Shown: positions 12,970 to 26,200 of the stretch, piece after piece
How positions within the stretch are numbered: the stretch's first letter is position 1
Layout: each line of letters begins with the position of its first letter
Origin: Klebsormidium nitens
Lineage: Eukaryota; Streptophyta; Klebsormidiophyceae; Klebsormidiales; Klebsormidiaceae
Direction of reading: 5' to 3'
DNA: 64,000 nucleotides
Assembly (NCBI GenBank): GCA_000708835.1
Contig: DF237362.1
Coordinates: 4,532-68,531 of the forward strand
The notes under the pieces: model-generated
The model's input: only the letters and a program-made list of their open reading frames with translations
Told to the model about the DNA's origin: nothing
Databases searched by the model: none
Made by a program: the position numbers and the translations under genes

Positions 12970-14130
12970 GGCGAATCTGGTTTTTTTTGCCCATTTCCCC
13001 CTATATTTCAGCCGTATGACAATACTTTTACCAATATTTTTCATTTCGTCATTTCAACCTCGGATTTCAAATAGTTTCAAAATTTTCACACCGACCCCAA
13101 AATATTTAACTTCAGGTGAGTTCCCTTGGCGCTACGGTATACCTAGGGCCTGGAGGCTGGCCCCTGGGCGGTGGCCCCTTCAAGTCCAACACAGGATCGC
13201 CTAATTTTGAAACACAGTACGGTATGTAACTTCCAGTCTTAAAATGTTCAGGTAATAGCGAAAGTCAACTCCTCTCCACCATTTTCTTCAAAGTGATTAG
13301 GCTGGCAGCTCTGCCGGTAGTTGAGCACAATCTGCGGCTGGGCGCAAAGCAAACCGCTCTGTTGATGTGGAGCCGGCTTCTTGCATTGGTAAGTGATACG
13401 CTTGAGCTCATCGGCAAGGCCACTGCTTATCTAGGCAGGAATGTCGAGAGATCCATCGGACCTTTGAGATCTGTGGTATCCGCTTGCAGTTCATCAACCA
13501 ACATTGCTACACGAACACAAAGCTTTGGCTGAGGACTCTGGAAGAATCGGCTGCTCCTTTTGAATAAGTTCTGGTTTGGTGTATCAATGCTGATGTCGTT
13601 ATTGCCCGCGTTATTGCCAATGCAGGGTCTCTCAGAATACTGCTATGGCAATTACAGACTGGATAGCACTTTTGGAACTTCATGTGATTCGTTGCGAGAG
13701 CCAGGACATTGCCCTTGTCCTCTTTACTGATGATGGAGTGAAGGGTTTTCTTACGGGTGAATCTGAATGCAAACAGTCCCTGTCTCTCAGGCTCACTGAC
13801 AGTCAAGCATCACTGCTGCTCAAGAACCACTGAACGTGGTTTCGCTACTTTCAGCAATGACCCCCAGCTGATTTCAGAGCACTTGATTCTGCCCCTGGAC
13901 TTTGCATTGCCTCCATGAACGTGGAGTCAATGTTCTGACTTTGCTGCACCCCGGCACTCAAATGCAGCTACATGTAAATGCGCCTTTGGACCACATGGTG
14001 TCAACCAAGCAATTGTGAGGGCCCATGTAGCACTGATCGCATCTGATTTAAAACTCAAAGCCCCTTTGTAACATGCTTGGTTTTTTTCGGTGGCAGGTTG
14101 ACTAGTGTGCCACCGTGATAGAGAATAGTC

Positions 14131-17100
14131 ATGGCTTCCAGTACGTCCACCCCCCTGCTCGGCGATCAAAGCGCCGCTATGGAGAACGGGCACATCAAGC
14201 GACTTCCCGCCGCCATCGGCAGCAAATTCCGGCGGGCGGAGACTTCTGATTTCTCGGCCGCATTGGAGAAGCTGAAGGACGAAGGGAAGGTGAGAGTGGT
14301 GTGAAAAAGAGTCGTACCCTGTGAAATTCTGGTGAGGGTCTATGTCAAAGGCTGACCCTGCAATAGGAGGGACTCAGGCCGCATGCATGCACCGCAGAAT
14401 TGGCAGGGTTTGCGAGTAAAGGAAGGGCAGAGTGTAGCTGTGACTTCAGTCCTCGGTGAGCAGGTTGTGATTTCTGAAAGAGATTGCAAATGTGATCAAA
14501 CGAAGGGCAAGGTACATTCCATCTTTTGAAGATTCAGGACTTCCTCGTTTGACTCTCCCAATCACAACCCTCATTTTTACTTCTTTCTCAAAGTGTAGGT
14601 TCCTTGGATACTTTGATCTCAATATTGTGTGGTGTGAATGGCGACCTCGTTGTGTGAAATGAACACCTTGTTGCATGCATTGCGTTCACGTTCAATGCAG
14701 CAAACGAACGTGCATCGCAGTAAATGCGCTCTTGGTCCGCCATAACCCTTGTGCTCTATTTTACAGCTCAAGCAATGGTGGGAATCCTCTGATACCCTCC
14801 CGTTTCGACAAGTCAAATGCAATGCAAGCGCCAACGGTAGGAGTGCTCCTGCGCTTATGCACCCCCTCATTCTGTCTGCTGCAGGTGGCCCCCGCCACAA
14901 TCACTTACGACGCCAACTACCCCCTCCGATACGCCCTCATGTTGGCAGGCACATCTGTCAAGATGTGCCTCAAGAGCTTCACCTTCTGGATGGTCATCCT
15001 TGAGAATGTCATCCTCTCATACGTCTACTATGCGATCTGCCACAACCACGAGAACTTTGATGGCTCGTTTGACACGGGCGGCTGGCCCTACATTACGTCC
15101 GCCATCTGGGGCAGCTTTGGTGGTATCGTGACGTTCATGCTCGTGTTCCACGCCAGCGATTGTTACAGCCGGTAAGGGTCTAATCTTGAATTCACACATG
15201 TTTGGGGAATCTGGAGTTGCTAGGTCCTGTCATCAATTACCACAAATATGGGAGAAAAAGATGTCCGAAGACGGTTGTCAATTAAAACTTTGATCTCTTG
15301 AAAGTGTTGACTTGGACTGGACGTTTGGTACAAAGGCGCTGCAATGCACAGTGGAACATTGCACGAATTTTAAAGGGCTTGCTTTTGGTTGGCGCCATTA
15401 TTCACTGATTCTGATTCGCGCGCAGGTTCGCCCAATACTTGTCAATCAAGCTTGAAGCAGCCAGAGTTTGCTTGAGATAATCTCCGGGCAACCCTAAGTG
15501 ACAGTTTCTAGGTGCATGCACGCATCTCTTCTTAGAAGGATTGATCGCTTTATCACGGCTTTTTGAAGCCACCAGAATGAGGAAGAGTTCTTCAGTGAGT
15601 GCCCCTTCGAAAACTTCTCCTTCTGCAGCAACTAGGACCAGAGTCCGCAATCTCTACTAGTTCCTTGACACAGGGCATCGCCAAATCCTGCAGTTTCCAG
15701 AAGCAGTACGACACCGTGCGCGCCATCGAGGGCAGCGTTCACACCGTGATGGGCCTCCTGCGCACCCGCATCCCTGACGACGCTTTCCCCGGCGCGAGGA
15801 CCGTGCGCAACAAGGTGGCCAAGTGGGCCATTGCGCAGACGTACCTGGGCTTTGGCTGGCTCCCGACCAACCGCGAGAACGGCGTGGATGAGTGGACCTG
15901 GGAGCGCGTGGTGAAATGCGGCCTGGTGGGGAATGAGGAGATTGAGCATCTGCTGGCGCTGCACCCCGGCGAGTACCCCGTCAGCGAGGTGAGGCTTGGA
16001 ACCTCAGGGTTTTGACTCTACAGGGTTCAGAATTTTCAGTTGGGTAAGACTTTTCGAGTTTTAACAGCACGCTCCATACTTCCAGGCTTGTAGCAATCGA
16101 AGTTTGAGAGTTCTACCAGTAATGGATAAGGTGCAAGCCTGGGATGCCTCCCCGACCTTGAGCAGGTCTATTACTTGCAGTTGATGTAATGCGCCTGGTT
16201 TTCAGCTCGTTGAAGAAGAACTAGTCTTCTGGGCTTTTTGCCGTGATGTTCCAGTATATCTTAGTGCCTTTGAGCAGAATAATAAGCTCTGACCTAGTAT
16301 TCGGGTCGCTCCACACTGTAGCTCGTCCCCATGTTGCATCTTTTACTCCGTCAGGACAGCAACTATGCCTCCGTTTTCGTCTTCCAGACAGGCATTATCT
16401 TGGTCAAAAGCACACACAAAGAAGGCCTCCGCACCTTGGGCGGGTCCCATTCAGGCAGCTTGAGATGTGCGCCTCTTTTGCTCCTAGCTCCTGAAAACGA
16501 ATCCTACTCCGGCCTTTATCCTCTCTTGAACTTCTAGAAGTACGAAAGCTCACCTACGGTCACGGCGAGACAAGCAGGAGCGGTTGGGATTAAAGGAGCA
16601 ACGAAGCCAAGAGCAGCCAGATTCGTTCTTCTCAACACGTCGTAAAGAGCGCACTCGAAAGTGTGATGAAACATGGACAAAACTTACCTAATTTGGGCAA
16701 CTCTAACCTCTTAGCATTCAAGCTACACAGTACGGAACCAATCTCCTCTTCCGTGTGCAGCTCGAGTCGTGCGCCACGCAGTACCTGTGGGCCAATAAGG
16801 AGGAGATTGGCGAGGGCACCGTGTGCGAGCTCAGCGCCAACATCAGCGGCATCACCACCGGCTTCAAGTCGCTGTACGGAACCACCGAGATGCCGGTGGG
16901 CACAACAAACTTCAAGCCGTCTTGATACCATTTGAGTCCAACCCACTGCGCACAATAAACTTCACGCCGGCTTGATACCATTTGAGTCCAACCCACTGCG
17001 GTATGGGGTCGTTTTTTGGGGTTCTGAGACAAAAAGACGGTTAGGTCACGTAGAGGGCATAGCGCAACTTAGAGCTGCCGGCATCAGGTTGGGCGCATTG

Positions 17101-18806
17101 AGCAATCCCCCCATTGTTGTTTTGTGTAATGCCCTTAAACCTTATAAAAAGGCGTCTCTAGGATGACTGACTTGGCGGAGGTTGCAGCGAAGTCACCTGC
17201 GAAGCGCGGAAGGGCTGCCTTCGGTCCTTATGGAAGATCCCTCTTAAACGTGCTCTGCCTAGACGCTGCTTCCACGAAAGTAAATCACTGGCATTTCAGG
17301 AGAAAGGCTTCTTATTGTCATAAAAGCCAAGATTTGGCATCGCTTCGCTTTCGTGCATCCTCAAGGGTCCCTGTCACGCGGATTTTGTAGGCGGACTCCA
17401 AATTGAAGCTCGTCCGAGCTTCGAAGATGGAGCGGGCGCGTTTTCTGTGAAGTTCGTGTTGGGTTCTGGTCTAGTTCAAGAAAATTTTAGCCAGGTTCAA
17501 ATTTTCCTTCCCGCTCTCATCAAGCTCCTTAACGACCCACGTCAAGGTCCGCCCGCGACGAAGCCTCTCCATCTTCTCTTTACCAATCTTATCCGCTTCC
17601 ACAACCGGGTTCTAGACCCGCGAAACTTAAGCAAGATGGTTTCTTTAAGACATGCGCAGTCCCAAGCCTGACACCACTCTTCCCCCTTCCGCAGGTGCCG
17701 TTTGCGCTGTACCACTACATCACGCTGATGAACACGGCGTGGCTGGTGCTGATCAGCTACATGTTCATCTTCTACTCGCGCTACTGGGGCATCATCGCCA
17801 CCATTCTCACCGTCCTCGCCTTCCAGGGCCTGCGCGAGATCGCCAACGTGCTCGCGGAGCCGCTCGGCAACGACGAGACCGATATCCCCGTAAGGCTCGC
17901 TCACAAGGGATCTCGTGAAACAGTTTTTGTATCACTCGTACAATGCGTTAATTGACTTTGGAGAATTTTGGCAATGCGCCTCACCGCGTTTCGCTTTTGT
18001 GGGCGGTTTGGATTTTGCGATTACCAGGCCACCAGGCTTTTGTTCTCGTCCGCTCCTCTGAAAGCTGCCGGAGGGGAACTACAGAGACATACTCCTACAA
18101 TGTTGCTCGCCACTTGTTTCGCTCATCATGACAACTCAACGCGTTCCTCTTAAATTTCCGCTGCTTTCTTCCTTCTTTCTTGCATGGGTACCTCGCTGTA
18201 CTCTTCTTCGAGAGCCGTAACGAGCTCCTCTCCTGCTTCTCTATTCTGGTTTCTTCCTTTTCTGGGACCGTATCACAGAGGTGTGGATCCATGTTTTGCC
18301 GTTATGGACGTGAGGAGTGGCAAGCTGTGTGATGACGGTGTCGCGTGATTGCAAGCTTGCCGGAAATCTGGATAAGATGATTGTTTCCTCTACTTGGGAG
18401 GCCGTTCGATCATTTGGCAATCCACATCAGAAGTTTATGCAGGTCTCCACAGGCTGTCTCGTGGGAGTCCTTGTATTAAAACTCGCTTGTCTCCGATAAT
18501 GACTGCAAAGCAGCTATTATCCAGCGCTTTGCTGTGGTTCTGAACGACTTACAAATATCGAGAAGCAGCGAATGAGTCGGGCTGAGATGAGCATGCAGCT
18601 TTTCACGGCGAAATGCTCCAAGAATAACATACGACGTAGCATTCGCTTACGACACTGAGGCACCACGCTTTTGACGAGGCACGTTCCATGCTCACCAGTG
18701 CCACGTGTCAAAACCGCAGGTGTTCGACTACGTGGTCCAATGGCACACCTCCATGGAGTCCACCATCAATGCGCCAGCGGCCTTTGCAAAGAAGGTCAAA
18801 GCCTAG
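14131..18806 (+). CDS. Bestrophin-family anion channel, paralogue B
   Basis: Predicted 385-aa multi-pass membrane protein, homologous to paralogue A along its whole length and transcribed away from it. Six exons: 14131-14289, 14885-15171, 15694-15988, 16761-16895, 17695-17889, 18720-18806. All introns are GT-AG and phase-consistent. The first two exons have exactly the lengths seen in A (159 and 287 bp), and exon 3 (295 bp) equals A's third plus fourth exons. The signature EPLGNDETDIP sits at about residues 347-357 and VFDYVVQWH follows in the last exon. Hydrophobic segments are at similar positions to A. The N-terminal ~50 residues are polar with LEKLKDEGK at the end, matching VEKLRSAGK in A. 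As for A, a chloride/bicarbonate channel role is known for the family, not shown here. The last exon ends in a basic tail with a plain stop. Confidence 0.84.
16900..16999 (+). repeat. Two-copy 50-bp tandem repeat in bestrophin B intron
   Basis: Units 16900-16949 and 16950-16999 differ at three positions. They begin four bases after the exon-4 donor. The first part of each unit (ACTTCAAGCCG...CTTGATAC) loosely resembles the tail of the preceding exon, so this could be a worn duplicate of an exon edge. Confidence 0.75.
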
Positions 18807-20231
18807 GGTGTTCGTGGATGATCCATGGTCCACACGAGGGTCGTATACGACAGTCTATTTCGGACATTTTGGTGTCGAAACGACAGTAGGTGGTAATGCG
18901 TCCATTGGGCGCTTTAGGTGGGTTGGTTTTTTCAAGAGGTCTCATGTCAAGCGTTGGTAGCTATTGTCCTTTAGCAGTCGATGTCAGGCCTGTAAACATC
19001 ACTGAGAAAACGGGATATAGCAGACTGCAACAAGTCAACAACAACTTGTTATCTTAGTAGACACCGGAAATCTCAACCTGGTCAGCCACTCTTAAGGTGA
19101 CTGTCTTACCTATACATGGGTCTGAGGGCCAAGTAAGTATCTGTTTTGACAATTGGGCATGTAAGTTTCTGAGTCAGCTCGCCAGTCCAAGCTGCCTTCA
19201 ACGTATGTCGCTAGCCTAGTACATGTCTCTGTGTCAACTTGCCAATTCCTTAGCGTTTACGTCCGGTCCGACTCTAGAGTTATGACGTGCAAGGCCGTCT
19301 GTGACTGACGTGTTGAGACTTTGGAAGTGAAAGCCGCTGTATCTCCATATGGCACTGCACCACTATGCATTCCACGCAGAGTCGGCTTCATGCGATAGCA
19401 CATGTGCCAGTTGTTTTAGATAAGTGGGCAGCTCAATACAGCATGCATTAGTGAATGTTATGTTCTGCAGATCTGCAAAGAATAGTAGTGACCCGGCCCT
19501 ATAAGTGGAGTAGTGCATGCTCACTGGGTCCGGTCGTCCCCCCACATGATCGAGTCGCCTACTGCCTATGATGCACATTCTAAGGTGCATGGAGTCGCGG
19601 GCTCGGATCGCCCGCGACCTAGCGTTACGGACTACGTCGGGGGCAGAGGCGTTAGGAGGCCATGATCTAGCGCAAATGCTGGCCGATGATGGCGGCATGG
19701 AATAATGGTCTTGATTACCATGCATGCCGCCGACTCATATATGTGTACTCAATTCATGACGGCCCAAGTTTCATCATGCTACTACAGTGGGAACTTGAAT
19801 TGTTATCCCGGAGAATTCGCGGATTCATGCTCCCAAGCTTTATAAGTCGGATGTTTGCGCGGCCAGCATGATGGGGCGAACAAATAGTCAATTTTAGCTT
19901 GTCTGTTTCATGTGACTGATTTGCTGCAGTTGCTAATAGAGCATGTATGATATCATCAGTCATAAAAGCCTAGAACTGTCAACCCACGGGCCACGTACGT
20001 GTCGACGTCGGCTTGAATTATGCAAGTCAAGCGGATTACGACTTAACATTAAGTCTGTTCATGTCCTGTCGAAGATTCAATACGAAAGCAATTTTTTCAA
20101 AAATCCTCATCATTGGGTGATATAACTTATGTCTAGCGCCTCATGTAATACTCATTCAGTCAACCGTTCATTTTTGATTCTCCGACTCTTCAGCAAATAA
20201 GTGCGCATCGAGCTCGTCAACATGCGGTGCA
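18807..20231. other. Convergent intergenic region
   Basis: Lies between the 3' ends of bestrophin B (+) and the NCL-type exchanger (-). It is lower in GC with scattered CATG-rich words. No gene is supported. Confidence 0.5.
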
Positions 20232-23200
20232 TCACGTCCACCCCAGGTAAGTGTCCAAGAAGGCGACTACGCCTAACGACAGGGGATACAACGCCAGGAC
20301 CGGTGCGGCGGTCCAGAGGGGAAACGTGGTTCGGGACCCGCCCAGAGCGCCCACTGCGAAAGTGGTCAGCAGAATGACGGTGACTTCGCTGGAGAAGTTC
20401 CACGTCAGCGCGCGGAAGTGGACGAGCGCCAAGAAGATGCCCAGGCACACCGTGTTGTTCATCGTGATTGCGCCGTATACCTGCGCACGAGAGCAGGCAG
20501 CCATCGTGGTCAGGGGAGTACGTTAGCTCGACGTGACCCGCAGTTGGTTGGAGACTTCGTCAACACACTCGCTTCTGATTTTGTTTCGAATCTGGAAGAT
20601 GGACTCAGGAGATGGGGAGGCAGGAAGTTCTGCCAACTCCGAAGTCCCCTGCTCACTTTACACAATACACTTCAGAGGAATGTGTTATGTACGTAAGAGT
20701 TCTCTCCTGACTGGACTAGTAGAGTGGAGGGTAGAGTCAACGAGGTCACGCGGCTTCAGCTGGTCCAAGCCTTACCACCGAAATGTTTGATATCTGGAAC
20801 TTTCTTGCCAAGTCCTAAGCTCTCTACGAGAGAAGGTCGTTTGAGCCAGCAGATCTTGGATCTGGAGGCGCCGGTGTGACTTTTTCCGCTTCTTTGGCCG
20901 ACAATGAAACTTAGAATACTTCGTCGTTTCCGGCTAAGAGCCGTGCTGTTCTCTCATATGGACATGAGCAGATGAGAGGACGCAAGAATATGACAGAGTT
21001 GATGCCCACCTGACTGTACGTCAAGGAGATGTTCCGCTTCCGTTTCTTCTTGGCGAACGTGAGCGACGATACCAGCTCGCTGGCGGTGGAGGCGAATGGC
21101 GTCACCTGGGAAAGGAGAAGATCGCTTATGAGTTGCATAAAAGTGTTTGCCTAGTGTGGTGACGAGAAGATTTCGTAAAGTGCTGCATAAGCGACACGCA
21201 CTTGATCTGGAGGGGTATTGGCAGATTGCTTTGGCCCTACGCAAGCTACCGAATATAACACCGGTATCAAGCAGAGTATGGTAAGCACCCTAATCAACAT
21301 AAAGAGACTTTGGACACAAACAATGACTGTCCGAGCTTCAACCACGCCAAAGCTTTTGGCGATTGTGAAGGTCCACACCCGTCGGTTGAATCTATCCTGG
21401 TGAACCTAACATCCCGAGAAGCCCTCTTGACTCTAAGTACGTTCCACGCACGCGCAAAAGCGCAAAAGAAGTCCGCGTGTGAAGCGACGGGACGGGATAA
21501 AAGGGTCAGAATGGCCCCCCTACAACACGAGGTCGCAAGTGGCGGTGTGTGCAACGCTTCCTCAGCATAGTATACAGCGAGGCACAGAAAGTGGCGCGCT
21601 AATCTGCTCGCATACATATCTCCTGACTAAGACACCTGCCGTGGTGCCACCCTTTTCAGCAATTTCAGATTCGTCCTTCTTGACTATTCGCTGGATGAAG
21701 CCTTCCATGTTCAGAGTGGATAAATCCCTATTCATAATCACATGAAAAATACAGGGCGGAAGTGTCAGCCTTTCTCACCACAAAGGCGACGAAGAATGGC
21801 GGTATGTTTGACGCTGCCGAGAAGCTCCCAATTGAGTCGACAAGTGGATCCGCAAACACGCCCGCTATGGCTGCGCCCGCTAGCATCAGCCCCGCGGCCT
21901 TGCGGTACACCTGACCCGGCGTCAGCTTCTCCTCTCCCCCCCCCTCCTCCTCCTCGTCTTCGCCACCCCCCATTTCAGTTTGGAGCAGGTCCCACGTCAC
22001 CTTGGCCTCAGAGGCTTTTGCGGCCTAGAGAGCCGAGTACTAGAAGTTAGTATGAATTGACTCAGCATCAAGAATGTCACTCTAGTCAGTCCCATCACGG
22101 GTTTTCAAGGGGGCACAGATCAAGCTCAACTGCAAGCTTCGCTGTCTGACCCGCTTCTGAATCCTCTCATTCTAACATACTGCAAGGCGGGTATAGAGAA
22201 GAGGCTGCAGACGACTGTGTGCCAATCCTTTGCCAGCTTGACCGAGAAGCACTTGAAAGTTGCATCCAATGACGTTCTCAAGCAAAGTCTGAGTGACTCT
22301 CAGTTTATTCAGGAGTTTCGTATTTGAAAAAGTGCCCCGGAGACGAGCCGGGTTAGTTTGGGTGGTCAGGGTGAGTTCGGGTGCGGCGCGCATAGACTTG
22401 ACGGTTAGGATCCTCGAATTAAGACCCGGTAAACTCGAGTCCCTGACGGAATGCTTCTCAACTGAATGGCAGTTGCCAGTATCTTAACCAGAGGTCCTTG
22501 TGGAAGGACGTTTTGCTACCTCTAGATTCAGCAGCAGCAGCAGCACTTTGCAAGATGGACGCAACTCACCCAAAACTCTTCGTGCTCTTGCGCTGGCCTG
22601 GCAGCGGAGGAAAACGTGGCCCATCTTCGGCTGGCCTTCTGTGACGCTAGCTTCTTGGCCCACCTGCCAAAGGAAAAGACACCTTAACCAGATACGTAAA
22701 CTGGTATGATATTCCATCACATTACGGTGTGCTGAGTCCATGCCCGAAGGACGGGTGGAATAGTTCCGGGGGTTTAGACTGTGTAAGGGTGCGGACATCT
22801 GGACTCTGGATTCAGATGTTTGAATTGTCGAGCCGAGGGATCTGATGCAACTCACCGTAGGCCTGATTCAACTTGATACTGAGACGTGTCTCAATAAGTC
22901 ACTTCTTATGAAAGCTCGCTCCGAGGACGTCAGTAGGTAGCAGGCCTGCTCAAAGCTGCTCGATCGAAGAGAGATTGAGAAAGACTGCTTCACGTACCTG
23001 CCCATCCCCTCCAGAAACTCGTGCTTGGACAGCTTGCCGTCCTGGTTGACGTCAAAGTCTGCACAGACAATCCAGTGCTGATGTCATTCTCAGTAACCGT
23101 GCATACTGCGGCCGACATTGAGCAAGGCCCTGCTCGCTCTTTGCTCCGCCTTGAGACATTTTTCTTTTCAAGTAACAAAGGAGCTAGTCGTTGCAACAGA

Positions 23201-26200
23201 TTTTGGCCCTTGCATCCTCTTTGCAAATCTTCCAGAATCAGCATGTGTCAGCAGCCGCATCATACACACCATGTTTGCGATCATCGACGGCCAAACTCCT
23301 TTTGGAAACGCCTTGAGAGATCAAACAGCAATCAGCGAGCAGGCCAAATCCCGAGGTTTAAACCGCACAGCCTGCCTGACCTTCCATCCAGGTCCGCACT
23401 TCCTCTTCTGGGGGCACATCGCCCTCGTATTCAATCCCCAGGCCCAGCATCAGGCCCTCTAGCTCCTTCCGCTCGAGCAGCCCTGCAGGCAGCACGTGGC
23501 AGGCGCTAAGCGAAACACGTGGGAACCTCGTACGGTTTGAAATGATGTGCAGCGACTAGCTCGTGTCAATGTGAAAGAGAGATTACCAAAATTCTGCTTT
23601 CTTCGAGGGCTGCGACAATGCAAACGGGCTTGAAACGAAGAGGGTTCCAGCATATACGGTGGCTGGTGATGACGTCATCGAAAGCAAACTTCTGACTGTG
23701 GGTTAGGCCAGATCAGGACCCTCAGCAGTGTCGATCGACGTGCTAAGCAGGACAACATCAGGATGAGCCCCAGGGAGATTCGAACGGCGTCCCTATTGGA
23801 GCACCCCTTACAACCCGTCGAGAAAAGCCATTCGTTTTCTAAGGTGGGCCTAAGAACTGCTATTCCTTGGTCAGCTGGTGCTTCGTCACGAAAGGAACGG
23901 GAAAGAGCAGGTGGATGACGCATCAGCATCTTGCAGCAAGATTTTCCCCGGCCAACCTGGTTGTGCGCGTCTCACTTCTCCCTGCGCCGCTTACCGTTTT
24001 TGTTTCCGTCAAAGTAGGCAAACACTTTCTCTAGTGCCTGTTGGTTTGGTGTCACGCCGTCACCCCGGAAGAGCCCCCCACGGCCGCCGCCAAAGAGCTT
24101 CGAAGCCCGGTTGGACACGCCTTGTAGGGCCCGGGTTCTGTAAGGCAGAGACTTGCGATTAAACCGCTTCCGTCACCCGTGATTTGAGACCCCAGTTGAC
24201 CTTGGCTTTGGCTATCGCTCTTGCTTTGGTACAAAGATCTACTGTCGTCGCCGGCTGACAAGAAACCCTGATTGTTGTTTCCAATGCATTCCTTCCCCTA
24301 TTTCCAGGAGACGGCCAGATTTTGCAGGCTCCGAGGGAATATCCCGGGCCACGGAGCTAGTTATCCGCTCACTCTGACCTTCATCTACCTACGGGGACTA
24401 AATTACTGTCCCGTACTTGAGTTCCTGACCGGTCAAGCTCGGTCCGGCCGGTGACCATTCCCGCTCTTTCGAAAGAGCCAAAGGAAAACAGCTCAAAAGT
24501 CGCGTTTTTGGTATCTCGCTGTCAGACCAGTTTCCAATCTAACTAAGCCTAGTGAGGTTCATTCGAGAAACTAAGCGTCTCCTATGCAGACGCTTAGGAA
24601 CTCTCGGGCCGCCCAGAAAGAGATATACCGCGAAACGAACGAAAGAGTTGGTAGCTCGGAAGTAGGGGGTGTTGCAAGGTGGCCTGCTTACTGGAGGAAA
24701 GTCAGCCGGGCTTGGTCTATCCGCTTTTGTTGGAGCCACGGGGAGGCCACCTGGCACGAAGACGACGTCAGCATGAATCAGCAACATCTTAGACTTCGCT
24801 TTGAATTCTGCATGCTCTAAGTCTGCTTCTTGTAGTACCTACGAGATCTGCTTGCTTCCTTGCTATTCCACTTATTTGGCCCACTCCGTATGTCCTTTTG
24901 AGGATTGAAAATCTAGCGGGCGGGTGGAATCGTAACAGCATTCGCCATCTGCATGATGTAGTTCTGGCCAGAAACGTTGATACGCAGATTGCCACGCTGC
25001 ATCGATTTCACGAAACATGGGTTAACACTACGCAGCGACAGCTACGCAATTAAGATGATGGCAAATTTCACTGCGGAATCCAACTTTCCTCGTTCCTCTG
25101 GACACGCGAGTTGCTATCTCCAAACTAAGAAAAGATTGGATGATGACTCCTCTTCTGCATTTGACAAGCTGCCTCCATAAACACGCCGCCTGTCACCGGA
25201 CTTGTTTCACGCTGAATTCGGAAGCACTCTATCGGCACGTAGGATACACCAAGAAGTTGCAACCTGCGGCTTGTACAACGGAAAACTCGTGCACAGGGTT
25301 CTTGAAAAGTACAAAAAACGTGACTTTCAGCCAGACCACTTTCGGTTAAATCCCAGACCTGGTATGCGCAGTAAGCTGCGAGACCCGTGAACGAGATGAC
25401 GGCTCCGATCGCGGACGCTTCCGGGCCCTGGGCCGGCTGTCCGTCCAGGAGCGGAATCTGGACGACCGCGAACGGAATGGTGGATGCCATCATGATCCAC
25501 GCGCCAAACCTGCCGGCAAACAGCGCGTTAGAACGGCATAAGATGGGAGAAAAGGCTGGCGGTTCTTTAGATGCTCATTCGTGAAACCGGTCAGGTGGTT
25601 CATGTTGTACAAAACGCGCACATCCATTGGCGGTTTAACGCTGGTTTCTTTGTTATAAAATCGCGGACCTAGAAAGGCGGTTGTACGGTACAGGCTTCCG
25701 TGTCTGACTGAGGTGGATTTTGCCATGTCGAAGCTTCTTAGAATCGAAGATGCAGGTCTCTTGCTGCGCGAAACGAATGATCTCGAAGCGAAAGCCGATC
25801 TTGAAGCGAAGCCAAGGACCGACCAAATTCGTTGATGGCCGCTCATTATGCAGCGAAGCGCAGTAGCTGTGTGCTTCGACACCACCTCTCAAACCCTTCC
25901 TTGACCTGCATCTCATAGTCGAAGCCCAAACAGAATAGAAGATTGTTCTCTAGACGCTTTCCCTCCGCTGCAATGCTCTGTTCGCTTGAATCTCCGACCC
26001 GCACGTTTCGATCTCCTTGAATCGAACGAAAAGATTACCAAAGCACGTCGTCCCCATAGCCGGACTGGATGCCGACCCCATGCAAACTCAGGGCTCTGAA
26101 GTATTCTGTCTTGTAGAGAATCGCCATGAAGCAGTCTTTCCATCGTTAGCGCTTAGACAAGACTGCAAAAGTTGAAACGAACGACAACCGACACGGAAGA

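Larger units (their letters stand above)
9658..14130. other. Divergent intergenic region between bestrophin paralogues
   Basis: This 4.5-kb spacer must hold the promoters of both bestrophin genes. It contains a GGTACC-rich tract, a MITE-like element and a short inverted repeat, listed separately. The reading frames in it have no recognisable domains and I call none of them genes. Confidence 0.5.

Noticed and set aside
16900-16999. 50-bp repeat as a CRISPR-like array
   Set aside because: Only two abutting units without spacers, within a eukaryotic intron.
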